Source: CAZTWC01 sp964617105 [NCBI: uncultured Myxococcia bacterium]
GTDB taxonomy: Bacteria; CAZTWC01
DNA: 5,114 nucleotides
Reading direction: 5' to 3'
Assembly (NCBI GenBank): GCA_964617105.1
Contig: CAZTWC010000267.1
Location: 1 to 5,114 of the forward strand
Shown: piece after piece, positions 1-5,114 of the stretch
Numbering within the stretch: position 1 is the stretch's first letter
Layout: each line of letters starts with the position of its first letter
Notes under the pieces: generated by a model
Told to the model about the DNA's origin: nothing
Databases searched by the model: none
The model's input: only the letters and a program-made list of their open reading frames with translations
Position numbers and translations under genes: made by a program

Positions 1-401
1 TTTTTCAGAATTTTTATTTGCTTCCCGAATTGACCGCCCTGGACAACGTGGCGTTACCCATGGTTTTTAGCCGCCGGGAGAAACGTCGCGAAAGGGCGAC
101 TAAATTGCTAGACCTGGTGGGGCTGAAGCCACGTCTCAATCACCTACCAAGCGAACTATCGGGGGGAGAGATGCAGCGGGTAGCCATTGCCCGGGCATTG
201 GCAAATGGTCCGGACATTGTCCTGGCCGATGAACCAACAGGAAAATTGGATACCCGTAACGGAGTTATCATTGCCAGTCTTTTCAAGGAATTTATTCAAT
301 CGGGCATCACCTTTTTCATGGCCACCCATGACCTGGAATTGGCCCGTCAGGCCGATTTTGTAATCAAACTCCGCGATGGGAAAATATCCGATATCTTATA
401 A
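1..401 (+). CDS. ABC transporter ATP-binding protein, LolD/MacB type (5' truncated)
   Basis: This is the C-terminal part of an ABC ATPase that would hydrolyse ATP on the cytoplasmic face to drive a partner permease. The start, with the Walker A motif, lies outside the window, and the frame is open from nucleotide 3. In order I see the Q-loop ([16 protein letters not shown], Gln at 6-8), the signature LSGGEMQR (156-179), Walker B DIVLADE with catalytic Glu at 231-233, the D-loop, and the H-loop ATHD (His at 327-329). The Q-loop followed by [11 protein letters not shown] and the DEPTG stretch are typical of the LolD/MacB/FtsE family, which works in lipoprotein release, tripartite efflux or cell division. 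The D-loop reads TGKLD where LolD usually has TGNLD. It stops at TAA soon after the last beta strand, as in single-domain LolD-like ATPases. No permease follows, so any partner gene must be upstream. The family is clear; the exact substrate is not. An apparent TTG start at 18 is internal to the Q-loop and is not the true start. Confidence 0.93.
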   Translation, partial: FQNFYLLPELTALDNVALPMVFSRREKRRERATKLLDLVGLKPRLNHLPSELSGGEMQRVAIARALANGPDIVLADEPTGKLDTRNGVIIASLFKEFIQSGITFFMATHDLELARQADFVIKLRDGKISDIL

Positions 402-474
402 TTACCTCCCGAAAACCTTTGTATACCCGAAGGAGAGAGGGGAAGATATAAGGAAAATAAAAATAAAAATGTTA

Positions 475-503
475 TTGCTGTCTGGCCATAGTTTACGTAT
501 AAT
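475..503 (+). promoter_or_regulatory. sigma70-type promoter of the DsbA-like lipoprotein gene
   Basis: A -35 box TTGCTG (475-480) and a perfect -10 box TATAAT (498-503) are separated by exactly 17 nt. Transcription would begin near 510, leaving a leader of roughly 47 nt before the ATG at 557. A ribosome binding site AAGGA (546-550) sits 6 nt before that ATG. I see no convincing terminator between the upstream ABC gene and this promoter, so read-through from upstream may add to expression. Confidence 0.75.
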
Positions 504-556
504 AACAAACTTTATTTTGCTTATTCAACGGCAACTAACTTAAAAAAGGAAAACCC

Positions 557-1516
557 ATGAGAAAACTATTTATTTTGATGATCTTGGTCATAGCTGTTTC
601 CTGTAGTGGCAACAAAAAAACCACCCCTAAGGCAGATGCTAATTCTTGTAAGAACTATGCTGAGGTTTTGTGCAAAGAAACCGGCCCCACCTCAAGTTCC
701 TGCCAGTCCATAAAAACTGCCGCAGAAATACTTCCACCCCAGGCCTGTGTAGAAGCTATGGCCAATTTGGATTACACCAAAAAACAAATTAAAGCCCAAC
801 GGGCAAAGTGTGATGAGTTAGTTACAAAATTATGTAGTGACCTGGGGCCAGAAACTAAAACTTGCGCGATGGTCAAAGCTAAAACCGGTAATTTCCCTCC
901 AGAACAATGTACCCGTATGATGGCTGAGTATCCCAAAGTTTTGGCTGAGTTGAAAAAAATGGAAAATGCCAATAAACCTCTTGATGCTGAAAAACGGGCC
1001 TTGATAGAAAAAGGAAAAGTTCCGTCTTTTGGCCCGGAAGATGCCAAAGTTACTATAGTCGAATTTTCCGACTTTGAATGTCCGTATTGTTCGCGCTCTG
1101 CAAAAGTAGCCAGCCAAATAAAGGTAAAATATTCATCTAAAGTCCGGTTTGTTTTTCGAAACTATCCGCTCTCTTTTCACAAGAATGCTAATATTGCTGC
1201 CCAGGCTTCATTGGCCGCTGATGCACAAGGAAAATTTTGGCCATTCCACGACATTATGTTTGAAAATCAAAAGAAATTGGATCGTGATTCTCTGAATGGT
1301 TATGCCAAACAACTGGGTTTAGATGTTGAAAAGTTCAAAAAAGCCTTGGATGAAGGTGTATTCACCCAACAAATTAAAACAGACATGGAGATTGCAAATA
1401 AAGTTGCAGTGAGCGGCACCCCAACAATGTTTTTAAATGGTGAACGAGTGGCAAACCCAACCGATTTCAATGCCATCTCATCCAAAATTGAGAAAATACT
1501 GAAAACTAGTAATTAA
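557..1516 (+). CDS. DsbA/DsbG-like thiol-disulfide lipoprotein with two N-terminal four-Cys modules
   Basis: Predicted envelope thiol:disulfide oxidoreductase or isomerase of 319 residues. Residues 1-16 form a short lipoprotein signal (MRK, hydrophobic stretch, then AVSC) with C16 as the likely lipidated cysteine, so the protein should be membrane-anchored outside the cytoplasm. Residues 31-84 and 85-138 are two tandem modules with identical spacing C-x7-C-x9-C-x14-C (C31/39/49/64 and C85/93/103/118). A charged linker (about 139-155) leads to a thioredoxin-fold domain of the DsbA/thioredoxin_4 type, with VEFSDFECPYC (active-site C175 and C178) and the cis-proline loop SGTPT (P289). DsbA-family enzymes normally have no such N-terminal modules; I infer that these serve as substrate, partner or structural domains. 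CPYC matches the DsbG active site rather than the CPHC of E. coli DsbA. The ATG at 557 is supported by AAGGA 6 nt upstream and by the signal sequence. The gene has its own promoter and is followed by a long convergent hairpin. The oxidoreductase class is sure; oxidation versus isomerisation, and the partner, are not. Confidence 0.93.
   Translation: MRKLFILMILVIAVSCSGNKKTTPKADANSCKNYAEVLCKETGPTSSSCQSIKTAAEILPPQACVEAMANLDYTKKQIKAQRAKCDELVTKLCSDLGPETKTCAMVKAKTGNFPPEQCTRMMAEYPKVLAELKKMENANKPLDAEKRALIEKGKVPSFGPEDAKVTIVEFSDFECPYCSRSAKVASQIKVKYSSKVRFVFRNYPLSFHKNANIAAQASLAADAQGKFWPFHDIMFENQKKLDRDSLNGYAKQLGLDVEKFKKALDEGVFTQQIKTDMEIANKVAVSGTPTMFLNGERVANPTDFNAISSKIEKILKTSN
647..970 (+). repeat. coding tandem repeat: two 54-residue four-Cys modules
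   Basis: Two consecutive 54-codon units (647-808 and 809-970) lie within the lipoprotein gene. All four cysteines recur at exactly 54-residue spacing. Also shared are L-C, G-P before the third Cys, a Lys four residues after it, P-P before the fourth Cys, and M-A after it. By hand alignment about 13 of 54 residues are identical, so the duplication is old and conserved at protein rather than DNA level. The spacing suggests each unit is a small helical domain with two disulfides, but the pairing is inference. Confidence 0.85.
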
Positions 1517-1530
1517 TGGTTTGTTAGTCT

Positions 1531-1672
1531 AGATGCAGCCATTACCTAATTAAACAAAAAAATCCGGCTGCGCTCGGATAACTAGGCGCCGGCAGTAAAA
1601 TCACCACAGTCGTAGGTTTTCTACGTCGAGGATGATTTTGCTGCTGGCAACAACGTTAGCCGAGATGCAGCC
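1531..1672 (+). repeat. 10-bp direct repeat AGATGCAGCC (1531-1540 and 1663-1672)
   Basis: The decamer AGATGCAGCC occurs once just upstream of the long hairpin and again inside its right arm. The first copy contains GCAGCC, which could pair with GGCTGC at 1566-1571 and compete with the main stem. It may instead be the remnant end of a second copy of the same repeat element. Only the identity is seen; both roles are inference. Confidence 0.5.
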
Positions 1673-1680
1673 GGATTTTT
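1556..1680. terminator. long imperfect hairpin, probable bidirectional intrinsic terminator and possible dispersed repeat
   Basis: Nucleotides 1558-1615 and 1621-1680 are inverted copies of each other that fold into one stem of nearly 60 bp. The outer 14 bp pair perfectly (AAAAATCCGGCTGC at 1558-1571 with 1667-1680). CTCGG pairs with CCGAG and TAAC with GTTA; a 5x6 internal loop follows, then about 17 pairs with wobbles, and the apex is CGTAG-GTTTT-CTACG (1611-1625). Read on + the stem ends in five T; read on - it ends in seven T (complement of 1556-1562), so it can terminate both the lipoprotein gene and the convergent acylase gene. The right arm directly abuts the acylase TAG stop (1681-1683). 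Intrinsic terminators usually have stems of about 5-15 bp, so this size suggests a REP- or MITE-like element doing terminator duty. No target-site duplication was found. Confidence 0.8.
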
Positions 1681-3807
1681 CTAACTCTTGAGTATTTTAT
1701 ACTTCCCTTCCTGCCAATTTTTCAAATCAGAGCAATACCATTTGGAAAAACGCCGGTCTGAAGGTCCGCCCACCATGTTGGTATGACACTGATCAGTGTC
1801 CATATCGGTTATCATTCTAAATGATGGTACAAAAGAAGTGGTGCGGTTGGCGCTCCGGTAAATCTGGCCCTGGCTGATGGTGGCTCTTCCGCCGGGGATG
1901 GTGATTGGCCCCCGGTCAAAGCCCAAAAACTTGGGTAGTTTGCCGCCAAACAAAATATGGCTGAGTATTATCTGCTGATTTTCTCCCCAGGGCTTGACCG
2001 GTCCCTGAAGTGCTTTTTGGGCAACCTGGCTGAATAGATCCTCTCTGCTTTTTTCTCCAAACCACAAAGATTCCTTTTTTAGTAGTATCTGGTCAAAATT
2101 TAGGTAGAAATCGATAAAAATCCCGGTTTCCAGAGCCAGGTGCTGATAAACATCTTCTCCAAATCCTTTGGTCGCAAACACCTCTTTGTACAAAGCCCTA
2201 TAAAATTGCTCAAACAGATAGGCGCCTTCGGAGTCGGGTGTATATTTCAAATCCCAATTCTTTAATAACTGACCGGCTGAAGTATCTGGCAGCAGAGGAG
2301 ATAATATGCCCATAAAGGCTTCCGCCTGAGTGGAATAGAGGTCATAGTGCATTTTGCCTATATCTTCCATCGCAAACTTATCACCTTGCTCCAAAAGAGA
2401 GGCTATACGTTCGGCCCGGTAAGGTCCCATGGGCAAATTTATCGGTTTTACCTGGCCATATTGGTTGAGATCATTATTAGCAGTAACCAGATAGCCTTCT
2501 TTGGGATCGATAACCCGGGGCAAATTGCCATGATTTTCAAAACCCTGCCAGTCATACTCCTTTAGCCAGCCGGGCATTGGCGCCAAACCGCTGATCCCCT
2601 CAGCCCGCTTGGGCATCAAACCAGACATTTGATAACCAATTTTGCCTTTGGTGTCAGCCAATACCCAATTCCAGGAGGTCTCTAACCGGCCCAAGGCATC
2701 CATCCCCTCTTCAACCTGCTCGATTTCCATTATATTCAAAACCTGTTCTACTGAAACTGCTCCCGATTCCGCTGCCGACCATTTGGTGGAAAGATAGTAA
2801 CCGTCCTGAAAAGGATCTCCATCTAAAAGTCCGTGATCATTTTCATAGCAGATAAGTTCAAAAGAGGGTTTCTTTTTGCGCTTAATAACCTCTTTTCTAA
2901 CTGTAAACTGCTGCCAGCCTTCCTCTTCTCGAAAATATTTCCCCTCTTTACATTTCTCTATCCATGAATCAATGGTATCCATAAAAGAATAGGTAACTCC
3001 CCAGGACAAATGATGGTTACGGCCGGAAAAGATAGCGGGAAGACCGGGCATGGTGGCTCCCATAACATACCCCTTATCTCTTTTTAACACCGCCTCATAC
3101 CAAACATTTGGCAGCCTATTTGTCTCCAGGTGAGGGTCATTGGCCAGCATAGGTTTACCAGAAGCGGTTTTATCGCCGCTTATTACCCAGTTGTTGGAAG
3201 CCATCGCCCTGGGCGCCGCTATGTTCCATAACAGGTTAGGCGGCACTATCCGCTCTTGCAGTTTCACCTCTTTTAAAAGTTCAATATCCAACCCCTTTAA
3301 AAGTTGGGGAAAGAGTTCCTCCAGCAAATCTTTGGCAATCCCGGCCTGAACCATCTCCACCAACAATCTCTCTATCTCCGCCTGGGACTGGGCCAAAGTC
3401 AAGTAACTTATCATCCTGGAAAAGAGAATAATATCCTCTGGCTGCCATTTTTCCGGTTTATATCCCATTAGTTTAAATTCCCAGGGATATTTTTTCTCCA
3501 GAGCGGCATTGATGCCGTCACAGTAACAGTTCAAATATTTTTGGGCTTGAGGGCTGAGTTTGCCAATCTCTTCAGTGCACTTATTACACCAACCCATACG
3601 CCGGAAAAAAATATCAATGGCCAAAGATTCTTCGCTGGAATCTAATAGTTCGCTCAATCTGCCCTGACCTAAAATTCTCATTAACAAAATCTGCAACCCT
3701 CGATCCTGGCCATGAGCAAAACCAATGCCCCAGCAGATATCTTCTTTGGTTTTTGACTCGATGTGACTTACACCGTTATTATCCCGATAAATTTTTACAT
3801 TTTCCAT
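1681..3807 (-). CDS. penicillin acylase family protein (Ntn hydrolase), no signal peptide
   Basis: Complete 708-residue member of the penicillin acylase/amidase (S45) family, N-terminal nucleophile hydrolases that cleave amide bonds of acylated compounds such as beta-lactams or acyl-homoserine lactones. Hallmarks are the alpha-chain opening VKIYRDNNGVSHI; GIGFAHGQDR (27-36); GRLSELL (49-55); the maturation and nucleophile site ASNNW with S204 as predicted catalytic Ser; NDPHL (223-227); GLPAIFSGRNHHLSWGVT (255-272); TANN (442-445), with N444/N445 the likely oxyanion Asn; and the C-terminal GG-PS, S-x-W-Y, W-x-x-G-K-Y pattern. Autocleavage before S204 would give chains of about 203 and 505 residues. 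The start is firm: AAGGAG (3817-3822) lies 9 nt before the ATG, and an in-frame TAA (3808-3810) immediately precedes it, so no longer N-terminus exists. The protein therefore lacks the signal peptide usual for characterised penicillin G acylases and is predicted cytoplasmic. It has nine cysteines, including C74-x2-C77 and C94-x-C96. The substrate cannot be told from sequence. Confidence 0.94.
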   Translation of the reverse strand: MENVKIYRDNNGVSHIESKTKEDICWGIGFAHGQDRGLQILLMRILGQGRLSELLDSSEESLAIDIFFRRMGWCNKCTEEIGKLSPQAQKYLNCYCDGINAALEKKYPWEFKLMGYKPEKWQPEDIILFSRMISYLTLAQSQAEIERLLVEMVQAGIAKDLLEELFPQLLKGLDIELLKEVKLQERIVPPNLLWNIAAPRAMASNNWVISGDKTASGKPMLANDPHLETNRLPNVWYEAVLKRDKGYVMGATMPGLPAIFSGRNHHLSWGVTYSFMDTIDSWIEKCKEGKYFREEEGWQQFTVRKEVIKRKKKPSFELICYENDHGLLDGDPFQDGYYLSTKWSAAESGAVSVEQVLNIMEIEQVEEGMDALGRLETSWNWVLADTKGKIGYQMSGLMPKRAEGISGLAPMPGWLKEYDWQGFENHGNLPRVIDPKEGYLVTANNDLNQYGQVKPINLPMGPYRAERIASLLEQGDKFAMEDIGKMHYDLYSTQAEAFMGILSPLLPDTSAGQLLKNWDLKYTPDSEGAYLFEQFYRALYKEVFATKGFGEDVYQHLALETGIFIDFYLNFDQILLKKESLWFGEKSREDLFSQVAQKALQGPVKPWGENQQIILSHILFGGKLPKFLGFDRGPITIPGGRATISQGQIYRSANRTTSFVPSFRMITDMDTDQCHTNMVGGPSDRRFSKWYCSDLKNWQEGKYKILKS
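1785..1800. repeat. 16-bp perfect palindrome inside the acylase gene
   Basis: GACACTGATCAGTGTC is its own reverse complement. It lies near the 3' end of the acylase gene, where it encodes D-T-D-Q-C-H on the minus strand. It does not extend beyond 16 bp and has no T-run after it. It may be chance within coding sequence or a protein binding site; nothing else in the window decides this. Confidence 0.6.
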
Positions 3808-3829
3808 TTAATTGTTCTCCTTAAAATTC

Positions 3830-3857
3830 GGTTGACAACCTGGATATTTTATCAACC
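3830..3857. promoter_or_regulatory. candidate operator: GGTTG/CAACC half-sites at the acylase promoter
   Basis: GGTTGACAACC (3830-3840) is a perfect odd palindrome (GGTTG-A-CAACC) that covers the predicted start of acylase transcription. A further TCAACC at 3852-3857 forms a second inverted pair with GGTTGA at 3830-3835, separated by 16 nt and flanking the -10 box. Three matching half-sites around -10 and +1 would suit a repressor, but no regulator gene is in view, so the role is inference. Confidence 0.4.
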
Positions 3858-3873
3858 ACAAAATTCGTGTCAA
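3846..3873 (-). promoter_or_regulatory. sigma70-type promoter of the acylase gene
   Basis: Read on the minus strand, a perfect -35 TTGACA (3868-3873) is followed after 16 nt by TAAAAT (3846-3851), a five-of-six match to TATAAT. Transcription would begin near 3839, about 30 nt before the ATG at 3807. This fits a simple monocistronic unit that ends at the hairpin at 1556-1680. Confidence 0.7.
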
Positions 3874-3890
3874 TCAAATATATGTTTAAA

Positions 3891-3904
3891 ATTATCGCGA
3901 GAAT
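3891..3904. promoter_or_regulatory. near-perfect palindrome ATTATCGCGAGAAT
   Basis: This 14-nt sequence is symmetric except for one mismatched pair (A and G flanking TCGCGA). It lies between the divergent promoter candidates, about 20 nt upstream of the acylase -35 box. It is a plausible regulator site by position only. Confidence 0.3.
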
Positions 3905-3905
3905 A

Positions 3906-3933
3906 TTGAGCCTTTACTGTAAAGTGTTATTAA
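3906..3933 (+). promoter_or_regulatory. weak candidate promoter for the glpD-like gene with embedded palindrome
   Basis: TTGAGC (3906-3911) and TATTAA (3928-3933), each about four of six to consensus, are separated by 16 nt. The spacer contains CTTTACTGTAAAG (3912-3924), a perfect 13-nt palindrome with 6-bp arms, which is where a repressor operator is often placed. The leader to the ATG at 4121 would be about 180 nt, long for a simple promoter, so another start site nearer the gene is possible. Confidence 0.3.
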
Positions 3934-4120
3934 AATCAATAAACTTTGGAGAGATGCAATAATATTTTACTTGCGGCTGAGAAGATATAATGACAAAATA
4001 CACAAGTTTGGTGAAAAGATAAAAAATGGCATGTTCAACAATAAATATGTAAAGAGCAATATTTTAACGCGTTGTGTGTGCGTCCGTAATAGAAAACTGA
4101 CGTAGGGAGGAGTGTAGAAA

Positions 4121-5114
4121 ATGAACCGTGATGAGATGCTGGCTAGAATCAAGGAACACAAGGGCCCCTGGGATATGATCTTCATCGGTGGAGGCGCTAC
4201 TGGAGTGGGCGGTGCATTGGATGCCGCCTCCAGAGGTTATGATGTGCTACTTTTGGAGCAGTCCGATTTTGGTAAAGGAACTAGCAGCAGAAGCACAAAA
4301 CTGGTGCATGGCGGAGTGAGGTATCTACAGCAGGGCAATGTTCCCCTGGTAATGGGCGCTCTAAAAGAACGCGGTATAATGAGACGAAATGCTCCTCACC
4401 TGGTGACGGATCAGGCTTTTATAGTACCCAATTACACCTGGTGGGAAGCTCCATTTTACGGTATTGGCATGAAGGTTTATGATATGCTGGCCTTTCGCTA
4501 TGGTTTTGGCCGGAGTAAACTGCTCAATGTGAAAGAAACCAAAAAACGGATTCCAACTATCCAAACCGAAGGCCTCAGGGGTGGAGTGATCTATTACGAT
4601 GGCCAATTTGATGATGCCCGCATGTTGGTCAATATGGTTCAAACCGCGGCAGAGCAGGGCGCTACCCTGGCAAATTACTGCGGGGTGCTTAACCTGACCA
4701 AAAACGATGAGGGATTTGAAATTCCGGCCAAGGTGGTTATTAACTGCACCGGTCCCTTTACCGATAATATTCGCCGCATGGACGATAAAGAGGCCACGGA
4801 TATGGTGGCTGGTAGCACTGGAGTTCATATTGTGCTGGATCGATCTTTTCTGCCGGGTGACAGCGCCATTATGGTTCCCCACACTAGTGATGGCCGGGTT
4901 CTTTTTGCCATACCATGGCAAAATAAGGTCTTGATTGGAACTACTGATACTCCCATTGAAAAATCCAGCCTGGAGCCTAAGGTTAGCCGGAAGGAGATCG
5001 ATTTTATCCTTGAAAACGCCCACGACTACCTGGCCACCCCGCCGACAGTTAAGGATATTCTCAGTGCTTTTTCCGGTATTAGACCTCTGGTAAAAGCCAA
5101 TACTGCCGATACCT
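4121..5114 (+). CDS. glpD: FAD-dependent glycerol-3-phosphate dehydrogenase, GlpD type (3' truncated)
   Basis: N-terminal 331 residues of a GlpD-type enzyme, usually 500-550 residues, running off the window with no stop. The family oxidises sn-glycerol 3-phosphate to dihydroxyacetone phosphate with FAD, passing electrons to membrane quinone. The dinucleotide-binding fold is clear: IGGGATGVGGALDAASRG (residues 22-39) matches the FAD-G3P dehydrogenase signature, and E46 ends the second strand. GTSSRSTKLVHGGVRYL (53-69) is the next FAD/substrate motif. INCTGPFTD (207-215), GVHIVLDRSFLPGDSAIMVPHT, RVLFAIPW and IGTTDTP follow, and SGIRPL (318-323) carries R321, the counterpart of substrate-binding R317 in E. 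coli GlpD. The ATG at 4121 has GGGAGGAG 8 nt upstream. Between GATL and INCTG (about residues 184-206) it is roughly a dozen residues shorter than E. coli GlpD. No frameshift or stop is present. Glycerol oxidases share this fold, but the bacterial respiratory enzyme is most likely. Confidence 0.93.
   Translation, partial: MNRDEMLARIKEHKGPWDMIFIGGGATGVGGALDAASRGYDVLLLEQSDFGKGTSSRSTKLVHGGVRYLQQGNVPLVMGALKERGIMRRNAPHLVTDQAFIVPNYTWWEAPFYGIGMKVYDMLAFRYGFGRSKLLNVKETKKRIPTIQTEGLRGGVIYYDGQFDDARMLVNMVQTAAEQGATLANYCGVLNLTKNDEGFEIPAKVVINCTGPFTDNIRRMDDKEATDMVAGSTGVHIVLDRSFLPGDSAIMVPHTSDGRVLFAIPWQNKVLIGTTDTPIEKSSLEPKVSRKEIDFILENAHDYLATPPTVKDILSAFSGIRPLVKANTADT

Larger units (their letters stand above)
3808..4120. 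promoter_or_regulatory. divergent intergenic control region between acylase and glpD-like gene
   Basis: This 313-nt AT-rich region separates two divergently transcribed genes and contains no credible gene. The longest ATG frame I checked on + (3882-3962, 26 codons) has no ribosome binding site. It holds a good minus-strand promoter, a weak plus-strand promoter candidate, and palindromes at 3830-3840, 3891-3904, 3912-3924 and 4066-4073 (AACGCGTT). An isolated TATAAT at 3986-3991 lacks a recognisable -35 at proper spacing. A GGGAGGAG ribosome binding site at 4105-4112 serves the gene starting at 4121. No riboswitch-like fold or terminator was recognised. Confidence 0.7.

Noticed and set aside
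407-440. Terminator after the ABC ATPase gene
   Set aside because: Only 4-5 bp pairings (for example CCTT/AAGG) can be drawn, with no T-run following.
469-543. Possible 24-residue leader peptide (MLLLSGHSL...) before the lipoprotein gene
   Set aside because: It overlaps the strong promoter at 475-503, so the main transcript would not contain its start codon, and its upstream ribosome binding site is poorly placed.
1576-1661. Integron attC site within the long hairpin (TAAC/GTTA pairing, unpaired spacer, inner stem, variable apex)
   Set aside because: The architecture resembles a folded attC, but GTTAGCC and GGATAAC deviate from the GTTRRRY/RYYYAAC core. The stem also continues 14 bp further out with A/T tracts, and no integrase or cassette array is visible.
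3832-3860. Plus-strand TTGACA at 3832-3837 as a promoter for the glpD-like gene
   Set aside because: No -10-like hexamer lies 16-18 nt downstream; the match is part of the GGTTGACAACC palindrome.
3967-4185. Minus-strand 72-codon frame across the intergenic region and the glpD start
   Set aside because: It overlaps the ribosome binding site and N-terminus of the glpD-like gene and shows no recognisable motif. The hydrophobic look follows from AT-rich sequence.
4361-5023. Long minus-strand open frame of 220 codons
   Set aside because: It is antisense to the glpD-like gene, which has clear family motifs throughout. The antisense product resembles nothing I recognise and is best explained as a codon-use shadow.

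Overview
This 5.1-kb window looks like chromosome of a diderm (Gram-negative-type) bacterium. The evidence is a LolD/MacB-type ABC ATPase, a lipobox-bearing thiol-disulfide protein and a membrane-type FAD glycerol-3-phosphate dehydrogenase. Base composition is moderate and slightly AT-rich between genes. I cannot name the organism. No tRNA, rRNA, CRISPR array, transposase or phage gene is visible.

Layout. (1) Nucleotides 1-401 (+) are the C-terminal part of an ABC transporter ATPase whose start lies upstream of the window. (2) Nucleotides 402-556 carry a strong sigma70-type promoter. (3) Nucleotides 557-1516 (+) encode a 319-residue lipoprotein with two tandem four-cysteine modules followed by a DsbA/DsbG-like thioredoxin domain (CPYC). 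(4) Nucleotides 1556-1680 form a very long imperfect hairpin between two convergent genes; it probably terminates transcription in both directions and may be a dispersed repeat. (5) Nucleotides 1681-3807 (-) encode a complete penicillin-acylase-family Ntn hydrolase that lacks a signal peptide. (6) Nucleotides 3808-4120 are a divergent control region with promoter motifs and several short palindromes. (7) From 4121 to the window end (+) is the N-terminal 331 residues of a GlpD-type glycerol-3-phosphate dehydrogenase, open to the edge.

The genes do not form one obvious pathway. The first two share a strand and both concern the cell envelope (export or lipoprotein handling, and disulfide chemistry outside the cytoplasm). 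They are nevertheless separated by 155 nt and a separate promoter. The acylase and the dehydrogenase are divergent and may share regulatory DNA. The points most worth follow-up are the duplicated cysteine module, the 123-nt hairpin abutting the acylase stop codon, and the leaderless, cysteine-rich acylase.
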